From: Tribonema minus
Taxonomy: Eukaryota; Sar; Xanthophyceae; Tribonematales; Tribonemataceae
Assembly (NCBI GenBank): GCA_017506865.1
Contig: JAFCMP010000312.1
Location: forward strand, 744,001-808,000
DNA length: 64,000 nt
Reading direction: 5' to 3'
Part shown: piece by piece, positions 23,301 through 35,200 of the stretch
How the letters are laid out: each line of letters opens with the position of its first letter
How positions within the stretch are numbered: the stretch's first letter is position 1
Program-made: the position numbers and the translations under genes
The notes under the pieces: generated by a model
Told to the model about the DNA's origin: nothing
What the model saw: only the letters and a program-made list of their open reading frames with translations
Database searches by the model: none

Positions 23301-26300
23301 TGGCTGCGTGCATACATACATACATACCGGTGGATGAGACGAGACAGTGGCGAATGAGCTTGGCTGCTGCTAAGCATCAGGCGGTAGGGTTTCGGTCAAA
23401 GTTGAAGTGTTCCGACGCGGACCAGCGATCGGGCTGGTAGCACGTGGCTGCGTGCATACATACATACCAGTGGATGAGGCGAGAGAGTGGTGAATAAACT
23501 TGGCTGCTGCTAAGCATCAGGGGGTAGGGTTTCGGTGAGAGTTGAAGTGCTCTGACGCAGACCAGCGCTCGGGGGGCTGGTAACACGTGGCTGCATACAT
23601 ACATACATACATACATACATACATACGTACGTACATACATACCGGTGGATGACGCAAGACATTGGTGAATGAGCTTGGGTGCTGCCAGGCATCAGGGGTT
23701 AGGCTGTCGGGAAGAGCTGAGAAAAGGTCAGAGTTGAATATGTCTGCGTGCCAGGCGCCTTGTGCTGCAAGATTTCTGCACAGAGGCATCTCTGGAAGCG
23801 CCGCTGAGAGAACAAACATACGGCCCGGTGGCTGCGCCGCGGTTTTGATGTTGTGAGTAAGTGTCATGCGTGTCAGAATCGTGGCGGCAATTTAAATGTT
23901 ACACAGTTGAACTGGGTGTGCCTGCAGGCGTTTTCTGCGGCGTCAGAAGGGCGTCATGCAGCGCTTAAGTGATGTTAGCCCCTGCCTATGCAAATGGAAG
24001 GCAGGTGGCAGAAGCTCTGAGCTACCACCAGGTGCCCGCTAGGCGGATAACCCACAGACAGGCCAAAGAGTTCTGCAGGGGTTCAACCAGTATGTAAGTA
24101 GGTGCATTGCATGTCTGTGGTCACGTGTCAGGTGCACACTAATTCTGCAGGCCCTACACAATTGCGCCCTGTAGCTTTTGAGCACTGGGCGTTGGCTGGG
24201 CTGCCACATGCCGCGCAACTGCGGCGCGGCCCTTACATCTCATGTCAATATATTTAGGACGCCTATGGTAGGTATGCCTTAACGTAGGTTTGTGCAACTG
24301 CGTTGTACCTGCCTCGTGTACCTTGAAGTGTACGAGACTTAGTGTAGGATGTCCGCTTCATATGCACGATGCTACATTTCAAACACCCACATGGCGCTCA
24401 AGCATGGGCTAAGCATTGCACGCTTGGGTTATCCTGCAGCTTCTCTGTCTTGAGCCCATTAGGCGCTGTGCAGATCGCTGACGTTGCTGACTGCAATGCG
24501 TACGCCTTAAAGCAACCCCCCCACCCGTGAACACAACGTATTTGGCGGTACTAGTACCGTGCACACTCCTGTCCCCAACTCTGGAAACTGCCACTCGGTC
24601 ATTCCATGACGCGCCATTAACTGACTTCAACTTGAAGTTTGGTTTGAGCGCTGCTCACTTGGGTCGTCGCTCAGGTCCTCCGTGGTCAGCCCGCTCAGCT
24701 TCTTGGCAAACCCGAAGTCGCTGAGCTTGAGGCACATGCCGCGCAGCGGCGGCCGGGCGCTGTGCGCGTACCTGCCGCCAGGGGGTCCCTCCTTGGGCGG
24801 CATCAGCAGAAAGTTCTCAGGCTTCACGTCCCTGTCAAAGAAAAGCGTCGTGATGCTCTGTAAGAGTCAATGTTACGAACGTAATGTGGGCTCATGGACG
24901 CGCATGCGCTGAAGTTGGGATTCCTGTGAATGGTGATGTGAGAGCGAATCTCATCAAATCGAACATTCCGCAAAGGAGAAGCAGACATCACCTTCAAATA
25001 TGCGCACGTATTAGCAGGATGTTGTTGATGGTGCATTGTCGTGCAGCTGATGGTCAATTCAGTAGCTTTGATTGATCTCTTAAAACTGTGTAAAGCATAC
25101 TTTTACTTACATGCACCACAACCAGTTTCAAGGACCAAATTGTGTAACGTAACAAACGTGTTTCAAGTGCACCAAGATAGCAAGCTACAGTGTGCTGTGT
25201 GAAAATCTGTACTTGAAGTTTACCAAAACAGAGCCGAGAGCAGCAAGGTTTGTCAGCGCCTAAGGTGGTTGAAGCTCGGGCAGTGATCACCTTAGGCCGG
25301 TCCGTACAGTAATATGTCTCTTTGAACGATATAGCGGCACATTCACCTTCCTCATGCACAAGGGCTACGTCTCTGCAATCATAATCAGTTATACCATGTG
25401 TATATCATGATGTGGTTAGCCACAAGCCTCAGCCCGATTCATAGCCCTAGCTTCACACATGGTCTGGAAGGACTGTTATGCATTTGAATGCTGTTTGCAC
25501 CGCTTACACAGTCACCGGTCATGTGATGAGCTCAATTTTATGCCAGCGCTTTCAGCATGCGCGCACTGCCAGTGCAATGTCAGTGCTCAGAAATTCAAGT
25601 TTGGGCACCTTCGACATGATGACAGCTCCCCAGCAGTTGACCGACGTGTAATTTGTTATTGGGGTCCAGGCAAACTTTGAACTCATGGCTAGCACATATT
25701 GACCGGTTGTCAAAAGCCTGTGGCGCCTGGATATTCAGATACGGCTACATGCACACACGGCTCCGCAATGGTATGCACGACCATCTTGGCTCACACTTGA
25801 GGAGGATCATGGAGTTTGCAGTGGTGCTGAATTGTTGGGAGTTTGTCACCCTGAATGTGGAAAGCTGGCGTTGAAACAGACCCACAGGAAAAGTCATGTA
25901 AGCAACATGAGGAACGGATGCGTAGTTGCAGTAGCAGCTTGAGAGGCGGAAATGGTTGTCATAACGTAGAGCCAAGAGCTGAGCAGCGCACAAGTCACAG
26001 AGAAAGGTGCAGGAGGGGGGGGAGAGGGGGGCAAACGGGCGTTGGACTTATGCGTACCTTATACTCTCAACATGTACGAGTGGGCAAAGTAGACTAAGCC
26101 CGAGCTTAGTTCCTGCAGACAACATGCGCAGTGACCTCAGCCGAATATTGTGCGCAGCTGGTTCGTTATTACAGTACCACATTCTCAAGTTCTTTAGGAC
26201 TGAGCGCTGCCTCGCCTGTGTACAATGCCACGGTTGTGAAGGCACTGCAGCGCCAGACCCCCCTGCACATGGCATCCAAACACGAGAGCAAGGGTTATCG

Positions 26301-29300
26301 CCTGCTGCTTCAGCACGCATGAGCAGGTTGACTTTGAGCAATCTGCAAAGGATGGGCATCGGTGTGCTGTCAGAGTATGTGTCAGCAGTTCCGCAGTCTG
26401 TACCCACACCTTGAATGGCACTTGCAAGAACATGTAACAGCATCAGCATGTATTGACTTACAACAGCGTCAGCATATATAGACCCAAGTGACGCTGGCAG
26501 CACAGGCGCATTGAAAGCCTCTGAGTGCTCACATGCAGTGCACGAGCCTTGCTCAAAGCTGCTGAGCGCTGCTATAACTAGTGGACCTTTCACACACAAA
26601 AGGCGGGCGCTCAGTGTAAAGCGCGACCTGTATGCAGTATGCTAGGGTATGTGTAACATGCAACAGGCAGTTACAAAGGGCCCTGTGAACACCGCACAAG
26701 TGAGATCAGCTGCGTTGGCGTGTGGTAGTAGCTGAGCTGATTGCAGTGCCAAGCACTCTGCGTCGCTGTGCACGGTGCAACTGTGACAACGCTTAACCGC
26801 AGAATCTCCACGTCATGTGTCGTTTTTCGTGGGAAACAGTCAGCCTCTGACGACCTCAACTTAATAACCGCAACAGCATAAGGACGACATTACCGTCCAC
26901 TGTGTGTACGTTGCAACTTGCCTGGAGCAGCACTGCGAGCGCGTCCCTGGGCGTGCCCGCATGCCTGTCGTTGACAAACTGGTGAAGGTCGCCCCCGTCT
27001 GCCCAGTCCAGCACCAGCGCATTGGCGAAGTACTTGGTCGGCGTCCCGGACTCCCCCCCCGCAAACACCTGCGAGGGGGGCGGGGATGGGGGGGGGGGGG
27101 GTCAAGGCAGTGCAGCGCAACTGGTGGGTGAAGTGCACAATGCGACCATTTGCTGCATGGAGGCATACAATGTGAATGTGTTGAAGTATATCAGCTGATG
27201 CTACATGATAGTATATCAGTTGATGCTACATGAACCTGCCCTCCTGTCCTTGAAGCAGCAGGCATTGCAGACCTAGTTGTTATGTGGCGCTAAGACGATA
27301 GTTCCATATGCATTCGATGTTCGCCCACGGCCATGTCCAATGCAGACAACAAGACGTGAATGCATCTCAATGTGTGCAGGAATGTGCTCAGGGAATGAGT
27401 GCCGTGTTGGTGTCCCCACTTCTCCTCCGGTGTTCTGCTGGAGAAGCAAGCTGTGTATTGCATGTATGCAGTATGCTGCAAGCACAAACACGCCGTGAAC
27501 GTGCCCTTGTGAAGTGGTGACATCAAACCGCATCCCACCTGCGCTCTGCAGAGCACCTCGCGTACGCGCAGGATGTGCTGCAGGCCCGCGCTGTCATCGT
27601 CCGCTGCGCCCATGGCCCCTCCAGCACCACCAGCAGTAGCAGCAACAGCGGCGCTGCGGTCTGGCGTGGCCCAAGCTGCTGTGCCTACGGCGTTACGTCT
27701 GCCGCCGCTGCTGCTGCTGCCGCTGCCGCCGCTGCTGCTGCCGCCACCGCCGCCACCGCCGCCGTCCCTGCCCCCGCTCGCAATACTATCCAGAGCCCCG
27801 ATGCCAATGGCCCGTCTGCCATGCGCCCCCAGTGGCTTGATGAGCGCGTTTGCGGCGGCGACGGCGGCGGCGCCGCAGGACGCGGTGGGAGTCCTGAGCG
27901 ATGCTGCAGTGCTGGGGCGGGGCGTGGGGGGCGTTTTGACGGCGCCGACGCCCGCTGTGGCGGCAGCGGGGCTGAAGTAGGGGCTCGCGTGCAGCGGCTG
28001 GTGCATGAGGAGCGACGTCTTCAACTCCTTGAGGCAGTAGCGGTCCTCCGCGCGGTCCTCGGCGCGCGTGAAGAACTTGACGCCGACGGTCTCACCCGTG
28101 CGCACCGAGAGCGCCTTGACGATGAACCCCATGCCGCCCGTCACCTGCGCGCAGAACCGTGAGGGGATAGGGTATGTAAGCATGTGCGTGTTGGCTCCGT
28201 GACGGATATTCTGGGCTGTCTGCACGCAGTTGAACATGTGCGTGCGCACTGCTGCTCAGCTGTAGCAATATGCCGCCCATTTTAACATCATGAAGCGCTC
28301 CCAGTTCACATGCGCATCATCTTTACTGCATGCCAGGCGCCGAAGTGGCAGCTGATATGCACAAGAAACTTTTTTGGATGATCAAATTCTTGACAATTCA
28401 ACGCGGATGCGCATGTGAACAACTGAGAACCCTGTTGGCAGTAGAAGATATGCAAACAGGTATGCAGCCTCGGTGAACCGGTTCAGTGATGGGTAAGCCA
28501 AGCAATTGTGTACTTCAAAGTATACAACGGCGCGTTATTCGAGCTGTGATAGCAGTGACCTGGCGCGTTGATACCCTTGAGACCTCCAGTATGCATGCAC
28601 TACGCAAGAGTCGCATTTGACACACACAACGCCCCTCGCGTCAAGTAGTGTTACTTATTCCTCCACAATCCCATATATTCTTGAGTTCCCTCTACCATGC
28701 TTGGGAGGCCCGGTCTCAAGCGTATGCGCGCAAATTACCGCTCATGGCTAGTGTTACGCTAAGCTTAGGCTAACCCTAACCCTAACCCTAACCCTAACCC
28801 TGACCTCACCCCACGCCTCAACTATTCCCAAGCTCGCAATTACAGGCATTGTATACATCACCTGTCCCTTCGGGTCTGGCAGGCAGCGGTAGCGCTCCAT
28901 CAGTCCAAACGGCGTCGGCGGCGGCAGAGCAGCGTCGGCGTAGCTGTTGACTTGCACTCCGAATATGCCGGGGTCCTCGCTGCGCGCCTTCATCACGCGG
29001 TGGCGCTCGCGGTCATCACGGCTGATTGCCAGGATGGTCCTGCAATAAATCAGCCGAGCAGAACAAGGACAGATGTCAGCAGCGCACGGTGACGAAAAGT
29101 GTTGTGATCATCAACGAGCCAGGTAGAGACGGCGAGTACAGGCAGACGTCCGCAGTGGCCGTGTTGACTGTGAACTTCATTCATCAGAGGCATCAACCCG
29201 CATTTGAAGCAAACAAGCAATCTTGTGGGGTCGATGCGGCCCGACCGTGGAGTTACATGCATAACACAGGCGCACGAAGCCGCGTGATAAGTATGGCTGG

Positions 29301-31765
29301 CTGTTGATGATAGCGCTGAAATATTGCGCATAACTTAGCCTTGAGCACTGCAGTGGCTAGCATTACACGCCTGAGCTGTCCATTTGCACTCCTGCTCTAC
29401 ATATCTACTGTGGGATTGCACCAAAGGCCTGCGGCGTGCGCTTGACAGCAAAATAGCTTGCCAAACGTGGCCTGCAACACACAGTGGCACAAACCTTCTC
29501 AATGCCACAGCATCCAGCACTTGCGTCGTGTTGGTTTTCAAAAGATGCAATCGCAGCAGTTGCATGGTGTCATCGTACAAGTATTGGAGGCATCGTGTGA
29601 AGAGGAACAGTGCTCAAGACCTGGCTGATTGAGGTCATACAGCGAGCAAAGCGCTAGTCTGAACCACGCCTGCACCCTGCATGCGCGTGACGCTCCTAAT
29701 CTGTCCATGTTGATGGACACCTGAGCGCTGCCAAGTAACTTCATCTCTCGGCTGATCCTGGCAGACACAGTGCTCAACATCATGCACACTGGCAGCATTG
29801 GCCAGTTGCGTGCCGCCTGAATCACCATCATCCACGCGTTTTGTGGGTGTTGTGCCCCTGGCTTCACCACTGACCTGAACAGCTTGTGCACACTGAGCAG
29901 GGCAGCCGTCCTCTTTTGGGGTGCCATCAGGACGTCATGAGGGGGGGGGGATAGGGGGTGGGGGGTAGGGTGCGCTTACCTCTCCTCGCCGCCCTTCAAC
30001 TTGACGACCAGAGCCGTGGGCTGGTCTGCCAGCAGCTTCTTCTGCTCCGTCAGCGCCTCGAACATCTTGAGCTGGAGCGGGGTCTCTATGTGGGTGTGCA
30101 AGCGGTCACGGAAGAGCGTCTCCGCCAGCGGCTGCTGCTCGAGCACGTCGTCATCGCTGACGGAGCTCCTGAGCGGCAGCAACGGATCAGCAGCATCTCA
30201 GATCGCCTGACACGGGCAACAAACCTCAGTTGTAGGCGCGCACCAGAGTCCAACAATATAATAGAAAGGTGGGCGGCAAGGTTGTTTTTGTGAGACGTAT
30301 GCAATAAACAGTGAGACGTATGCATGAAACAAGCTGACACGGTGTTCATGAATGTTGAGAAGCAGTTCATTTCTTAAATGTGCATGCACTGAGAATCAGC
30401 TCAACTTCAGGTTGGCAGTTGTCATGTAAGCGGGATGGGGGGGGGGTCTGCAATGGGCACCTGCGGCAGCAACTCACGGTTAAGGTTACGAATAGGGAAT
30501 GTTCACGGTGTTGAGTGCCAGGTCGCAAAGTCCCTGCATGACAACACGGCCAGCGTCGCGGTTGCTGAGCAGATGGACATAATAAGAATTAGCTGAGCAC
30601 AAGTGCAAGGCGGGTGGCCGTGCTGCCGAAAGACAGCAATGTCATATGGCGCAAATGCCAAGCGACTTCTCTGGCAAAGACGTTTCACCGCCGGCAGTGC
30701 CCCTGCACGACGATGGCGCGAGCCAGGAGTTTAAAGACCATACCAATTGCTTAAGCTGCAAGAATGATGGCGACAATGCTCAAAGGATGTCATTGTTTGA
30801 AGCACTGACCATGACCAACATCAAAAAAACACAAATAGATGGAGCAACGACTGCAGCGTGCCATGTCCATATGCTTTTCTGCAACCAACTGCGGCACTTG
30901 TGTGTGCTTCGCGATGATGACCGACTGGCACCATTGCGGGCATGAATGAGGTATACATCGTGCTGGTGCAACACGTGCAGCCATGCGATGACGGGAACCA
31001 TTTGCATGGTGCATCTGAGCAATGACATTTTTTTAGCAAGTATGAGCACCAGCTTTGCGAAACTCTGGTGACACGCATCGGTGCGCTCTGGCACACCAAT
31101 GCGCACCAACTTATCTGTGGCACCCAGACTGCACATGAGGGCTGTGCAGGATGACACACAAATGCAATCGCCTCCCACGCGCTGCAGATGCATATTTGTA
31201 GCGGAGAGCGTAGGCAATGATGTTGCTCCAAGTTTGCAAGCCTGTGTCTGCATCCATGTTTGACACTCGTGTGCCGAGAGGAGAAACGCAAAACGCGCCG
31301 ATTGCACCTGTGAGTGTTCTGAAGCTCCAAATGTTCACATTTAACACAAAACTGTAAGATCGAAATGACTGAAAGATCGCATTGGAACCATTGAGAGCGT
31401 GTGGAAAATGAAGCCGTTCAGGGAGCAGCGACATGGTGAAGCAGGCACCAGAGGTGCGCGGATGCACGCATGGTTGAAGTTGAAGAGACCCATGCTCACC
31501 TGATCTTGATGTGGCCTTCATCGCTTGCAGCCGCCTGACGAGCAGGTGTCTGGAAGTCGAGCCGTCTCTTGTTCTTCCTGTTTTCCGAACCAGACGCATC
31601 GCCGGGGCTGGGCAGCCGCTTTACTGTCGCCCTTAGTGGGCTTGACTCGTCATGCAAAGATTGTCCACAAGATGTGGCGAGGACCCCAGCCTCGCGCTTA
31701 GGCTGTGCAGCAGGCGTGCCAGCTGCGGCAAGCTCAGACAAATTGCTGAATCGGAGTCGTGGCAT
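20315..31765 (-). CDS. Protein kinase with long low-complexity inserts
   Basis: Minus-strand exons: 31765-31500 (ATG), 30168-29980, 29039-28862, 28144-27539, 27068-26922, 26262-26216, 24831-24659, 23303-22975, 20447-20315 (TGA). Phases agree through exon 8 (645 codons). The last exon needs two bases from upstream, so a small exon is missing; alternatively, donor GTAAGG near 22953 plus a TTTTAG acceptor keeps frame but reads less like a kinase. Visible motifs: glycine-rich TGGMGFIVKAL, ATP-site Lys234 in VGVKFF, hinge VLDWADGGDLHQF, catalytic IVHRDVKPEN (the HR/D split across an intron), LSDFGFAKK (Asp516), activation end TCYQPPERW (536-544), DIFSLGISAFFTLA and a C-lobe CMLHPRPECRWT. About 130 residues of Ala/Gly/Ser sit after helix C and an acidic insert follows subdomain IX. 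Two introns start with GC. All catalytic residues are present, so activity is likely; the kinase family and substrate are unknown. Confidence 0.8.
21433..22089. mobile_element. Foldback DNA transposon with long TIRs
   Basis: Left arm (21433 to about 21552) begins ACTGCGGATTGCACGACG. The right arm (about 21963-22089) is its near-perfect reverse complement, ending CGTCGTGCAATCCGCAGT. Arms are filled with AACACGG-type repeats. The element is bounded by AGCAT at 21428-21432 and again at 22090-22094, a 5-bp target-site duplication. The core of about 400 bp includes a short coding-like piece (KKHEMQQFALFNSLFADAAA) but no transposase, so the element is non-autonomous. It lies in the last kinase intron. 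Confidence 0.85.
22107..22137. repeat. Interstitial CCCTAA array
   Basis: CTAACCCTAACCCTGACCCTAGCCCTAG, directly after the foldback element. Confidence 0.85.
23410..23650 (-). repeat. Two decoy copies of kinase exon 8 start and acceptor
   Basis: The real exon edge (23262-23303, reading TCYQPPERWSALE) is copied in the upstream intron with periods of about 147 and 140 bp. Diagnostic word GGACCAGCG lies at 23272 and 23419, with GACCAGCG at 23560. Each copy keeps the GCAG acceptor, the GTATGTATG microsatellite in front of it, and GTTGAAGTG. The third copy's CATA tract has expanded to about 50 bp. Confidence 0.9.
28767..28803. repeat. Interstitial (CCCTAA)5-like array
   Basis: Near-perfect CTAACC units in kinase intron 3, about 60 bp past the donor of exon 3. 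Confidence 0.9.
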
Positions 31766-32272
31766 GCTCTATGCTCTGCGTGTGTGAGCAGTGGTGGCTT
31801 GCAGATATATCTTTTCAGATTTTTGCGTTGAAGAATGGATCCGGGATTTTGGATTCTGCGTTTCTGCTCAGCAGCCCACGAGTCTGCTTACTGCCACTGC
31901 AGCAAATCTCCACTGCCAACCCCGCAGCTCCTGCCCCACGGCGGGCGTCTCAGCAAACAAGTGCAACGTTCTCCGTTGTGCAGACGCAAAATAGGCTGAG
32001 CATCACCGAAAACAAAATTCGCGCCTCGAAGATGTCAAAAACGAGTGAGGACCTGCAGCCAGAGGCTGAACGCCAGTGTCTGAACGCGCCAGAGTACCAC
32101 GGAGCTGAATTTGTCGGCAGCAGCCGATCGCAACACTGCTGTCCTGGAAGGAGCGAAATTCTCATGCCCTGGCAAATATAGGTTCAATTTCATAGCTCGC
32201 TCTGGGCAGATTGCCTGCGGCCTCAGGCTGCAGGCACAGCAAGCAGGCATCGTCTAGGTTCCACGAGCTCAT
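31766..32272. promoter_or_regulatory. Divergent intergenic region (kinase / SUMO protease)
   Basis: 507 bp separate two head-to-head start codons, so both promoters, possibly shared, should lie here. No TATA box was recognised. A plus-strand frame at 31900-32181 (ending in TAG) looks weakly coding around NRLSITENKIRASKMSKTSE; it may be an upstream exon of the protease gene or a 5' leader. The 5' ends of both genes are therefore provisional. Confidence 0.4.
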
Positions 32273-35200
32273 ATGGTGAAAGCCTTTAACAAGCATTGGG
32301 CCGCCGAAGACGATGGCAACATTTCGTTTACGGCACCTCGCCTGGAATCCGGTGTAGCCAAAAGTGTCAATGGCGTCGCAACTCCACCAGATGACCAGCC
32401 AGCCAAGAAGTCAAGGGCTAAGGCTGCAACGATAAATGGCTTCAAGGTCCCCAGGAGTGCTTATGGTAAGAGCAGTAACGAAACAAGCGCTGGGCCAAAA
32501 AAAGCGCAGCAGCAGCGGCGCGGCGGCGGCGGCGGCGGAGGCAGCAGCGCCGCGGAGTGGAGGCGCGGGTCAAAAAGCCTCGACCTCAAGCCTTGCCACG
32601 GGCAGGAAGGCCGCACCGGTAGCTTGAGAAAACAAGCCTCAACTGCCGCGAACTCCGCCCCCCACCTGCCGCTGCCGGAGCGCCCGCGCCAGCCCGACAC
32701 TCAACAGCTTCAAAAAATCAAGTACTACGATGAAAGTGCCCCTGCCGATCGGCAGCCTGCCGCGAATGTCGTCAGAAGACCTCAGAGCGAGAGCGGCAGC
32801 AATGACAGCGCCGCCGCAGCATCGGCACCTGCGCCGCGGCCCAATGCGGCGACGCAAGCAGCGCGATCCAGGGCGGCCGCCAAGAAGGCAGCAGCAGCAG
32901 CAGCAGCACCAGCCGCAGCCGCAGCGCCGAACAGCGGCAGCAGCGGCGGCGACAGAGTGCGTTTGCGCTCAAGTAGCGCTGGCAGCGCGAGCGGCGCCAG
33001 CGGCAGCAGCGGCGCTGCTGCGCGCGTGGCGGCGGCAGCAGGGGCAGGGTCGGCGACACGCAACGCAGCGGCGGCGCAGGCGCGGGCCACAGCGGCGGCA
33101 GCAGCGGCAGCGCCTCAGACACGGCCGCCGCAGCGGCAGCAGCGCAAAACGGCGGCGGCGTGCGAGGCGCGTCTCGCGGCGCACGTCGCAGGCGACGAGG
33201 AAGCCGAGTTTGAGGGGGGGGAGCACGATGGCGCACAGGCGGCGGCGGCGCCGGCGCCGGTGCCGGCAAAGCGCAACAGGTCGGGCGGCCGGAAACGGCA
33301 GCGGAGTGCTGGCGCAGTGGATGTGGTGGATCTCAATGAGGAGTCGCCGGCAGGCACGCCCACGAAGCGGCGGGCGAGCGGGGGGCCGCGGCGGAAGGGG
33401 GTGCGGTCACCTGACCTCAAGGGGTCCACCGCGTCGCAGGCGCTGGAGATCGATGACTCGTCGTCTGATGACGATGATGACGACGACGGCGGCATGTCCC
33501 AGGTAGAGCGCACTGGCGATTTGCTGGACTTCTGATGTCATGCGGTTGTCTTGCAAAGCTGGTGGATTTAATTGCTTTTAGCCTGCTGTGCACAGGTTTG
33601 TTTTCTGATGACATGATAATATTGCCAAGTACAGTACTGTTTTGATTCAGACGGGGGCTTTTGTTGGGTCTGAGCTGTATTAAAAATAGGGCATGGAAGA
33701 TCACTGTGTCATTCCCATGTCATAGGCAAACGTGTGCTGATGCATTGGTCAAACGTTTCAGGAAGTTAAATACAGTAAGCAAGTGCTTCATGCGCTGTGG
33801 CACGTGCTGTGAAATGTGGCACGAATGCTTCCCAATTTTGGTGTTCTTTCCATCATTGAAGTTTTTCTCCTCATGGTTAGGGTCACTTATCTTCAGATGC
33901 GTCGTCAGTGCAGTTTGCTCCAGTTGCAAATCTGCTTTCCACCTGCCTACCCTCATTTCGCAATGCTCACGTGCGGTGTCATCACTCTCGTCCGTTTCGT
34001 GCTGTAACTGTAGGATGAGCTTGCAGCCCCAGACGGCGACGACACGATGGCTGAAGCTGAGCCGTTGCCTCCTGCTGAACCGGAAGACCCGCGCAGCATC
34101 CGTCTGGACGCCGTTACCATTGGAACTTTGGTCCTACAAACGGTGAGACAACTTCATCTCGCACGAGCTCCGCATTGTCATGTCGCATAGACCCAGCAAA
34201 GTCACAGAGCAGTGCTGTCGCGCAACAAAACACGTATGATTTTGCGAGTTCCAGACTCAGGCAGCCGCTCCAGCCACCACTAAGGCTTTCACCTCCACGC
34301 TGCGGCGTCCCGCTGCAGCCCCGTGCATAGCCAACCCACATCGTGCCCTTTGCTGCTGCCGCGCCGCCGTCCGCCGCAGCCGTGCACGCTGACGCCCGGC
34401 CCCAAGGACGACCAGATCACCATCGCCGGGCCCACGCTGAAGCCGCCCGTCACCCTCGACCTGGCCTCCGACGTCTGCACGTACACGACCGACGTCGACT
34501 CCGCCGCCGCCGACGACGCCGCCAGCGGCGCCTCCGCTTTCGCGGCGCTCGAGCTGTTCCGCGACAGCGCCGTCGTGACGCGCTTCGCCGAGCACCTGCA
34601 CGCGTGGGTCGCGCCGCACACGCTGTCGGACCGGCCGCAGGCCATCGGGCGGCCGCGCGAGGGCCTGAGCATCAGCAGCGGCAGCGGCAGCGGCGCCGGC
34701 GCCGGCGCGGCGGCGCAGCACATCCGCACGGGCCGCACGTTCGTCGTGCTCTACGTGAGCGCCGCGCATGCGCGCAGGTTCCGCGGGGAGGGGGAGGGGG
34801 CGGCGTGGGGGGGCGGCGGCGGCGGCGGCGGCGCGCACGCGCTGCTGGAGCGCGCAGCGGCGCGCTTTGCGCAAAAGGCAGGGGTGCGGCCTGCCACGTC
34901 CAAGGGCCCGGAGGAGCGACGGCGCCGCTGCTGCGCGGCGCTGCTCAACCACAAGGCGCAGGCGGAGACGGGAGCAGCGCCGGCGGCGGCGGCAGCAGCG
35001 GCGCTGCCCGCGGCGGAGGAGGGGCCGCGGCGCAGCAAGCGGCAGCGTGTAACGGCGGCGGCGGCGGCGGCGGTGGACGTGGATGCGGAAGAGGATGGGT
35101 TTGTGGTGGGGGGGGACAGGGTGCAGCTCGTGTACCCCACGGACAGGGGGGCGCAGGACGCGATCACGATCACGCGCGGCGACATGGCGCGCCTGGACGA

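Noticed and set aside
27575..28162. 195-codon plus-strand frame
   Set aside because: Antisense to kinase exon 4; arises from the Ala/Gly/Ser-coding repeats.
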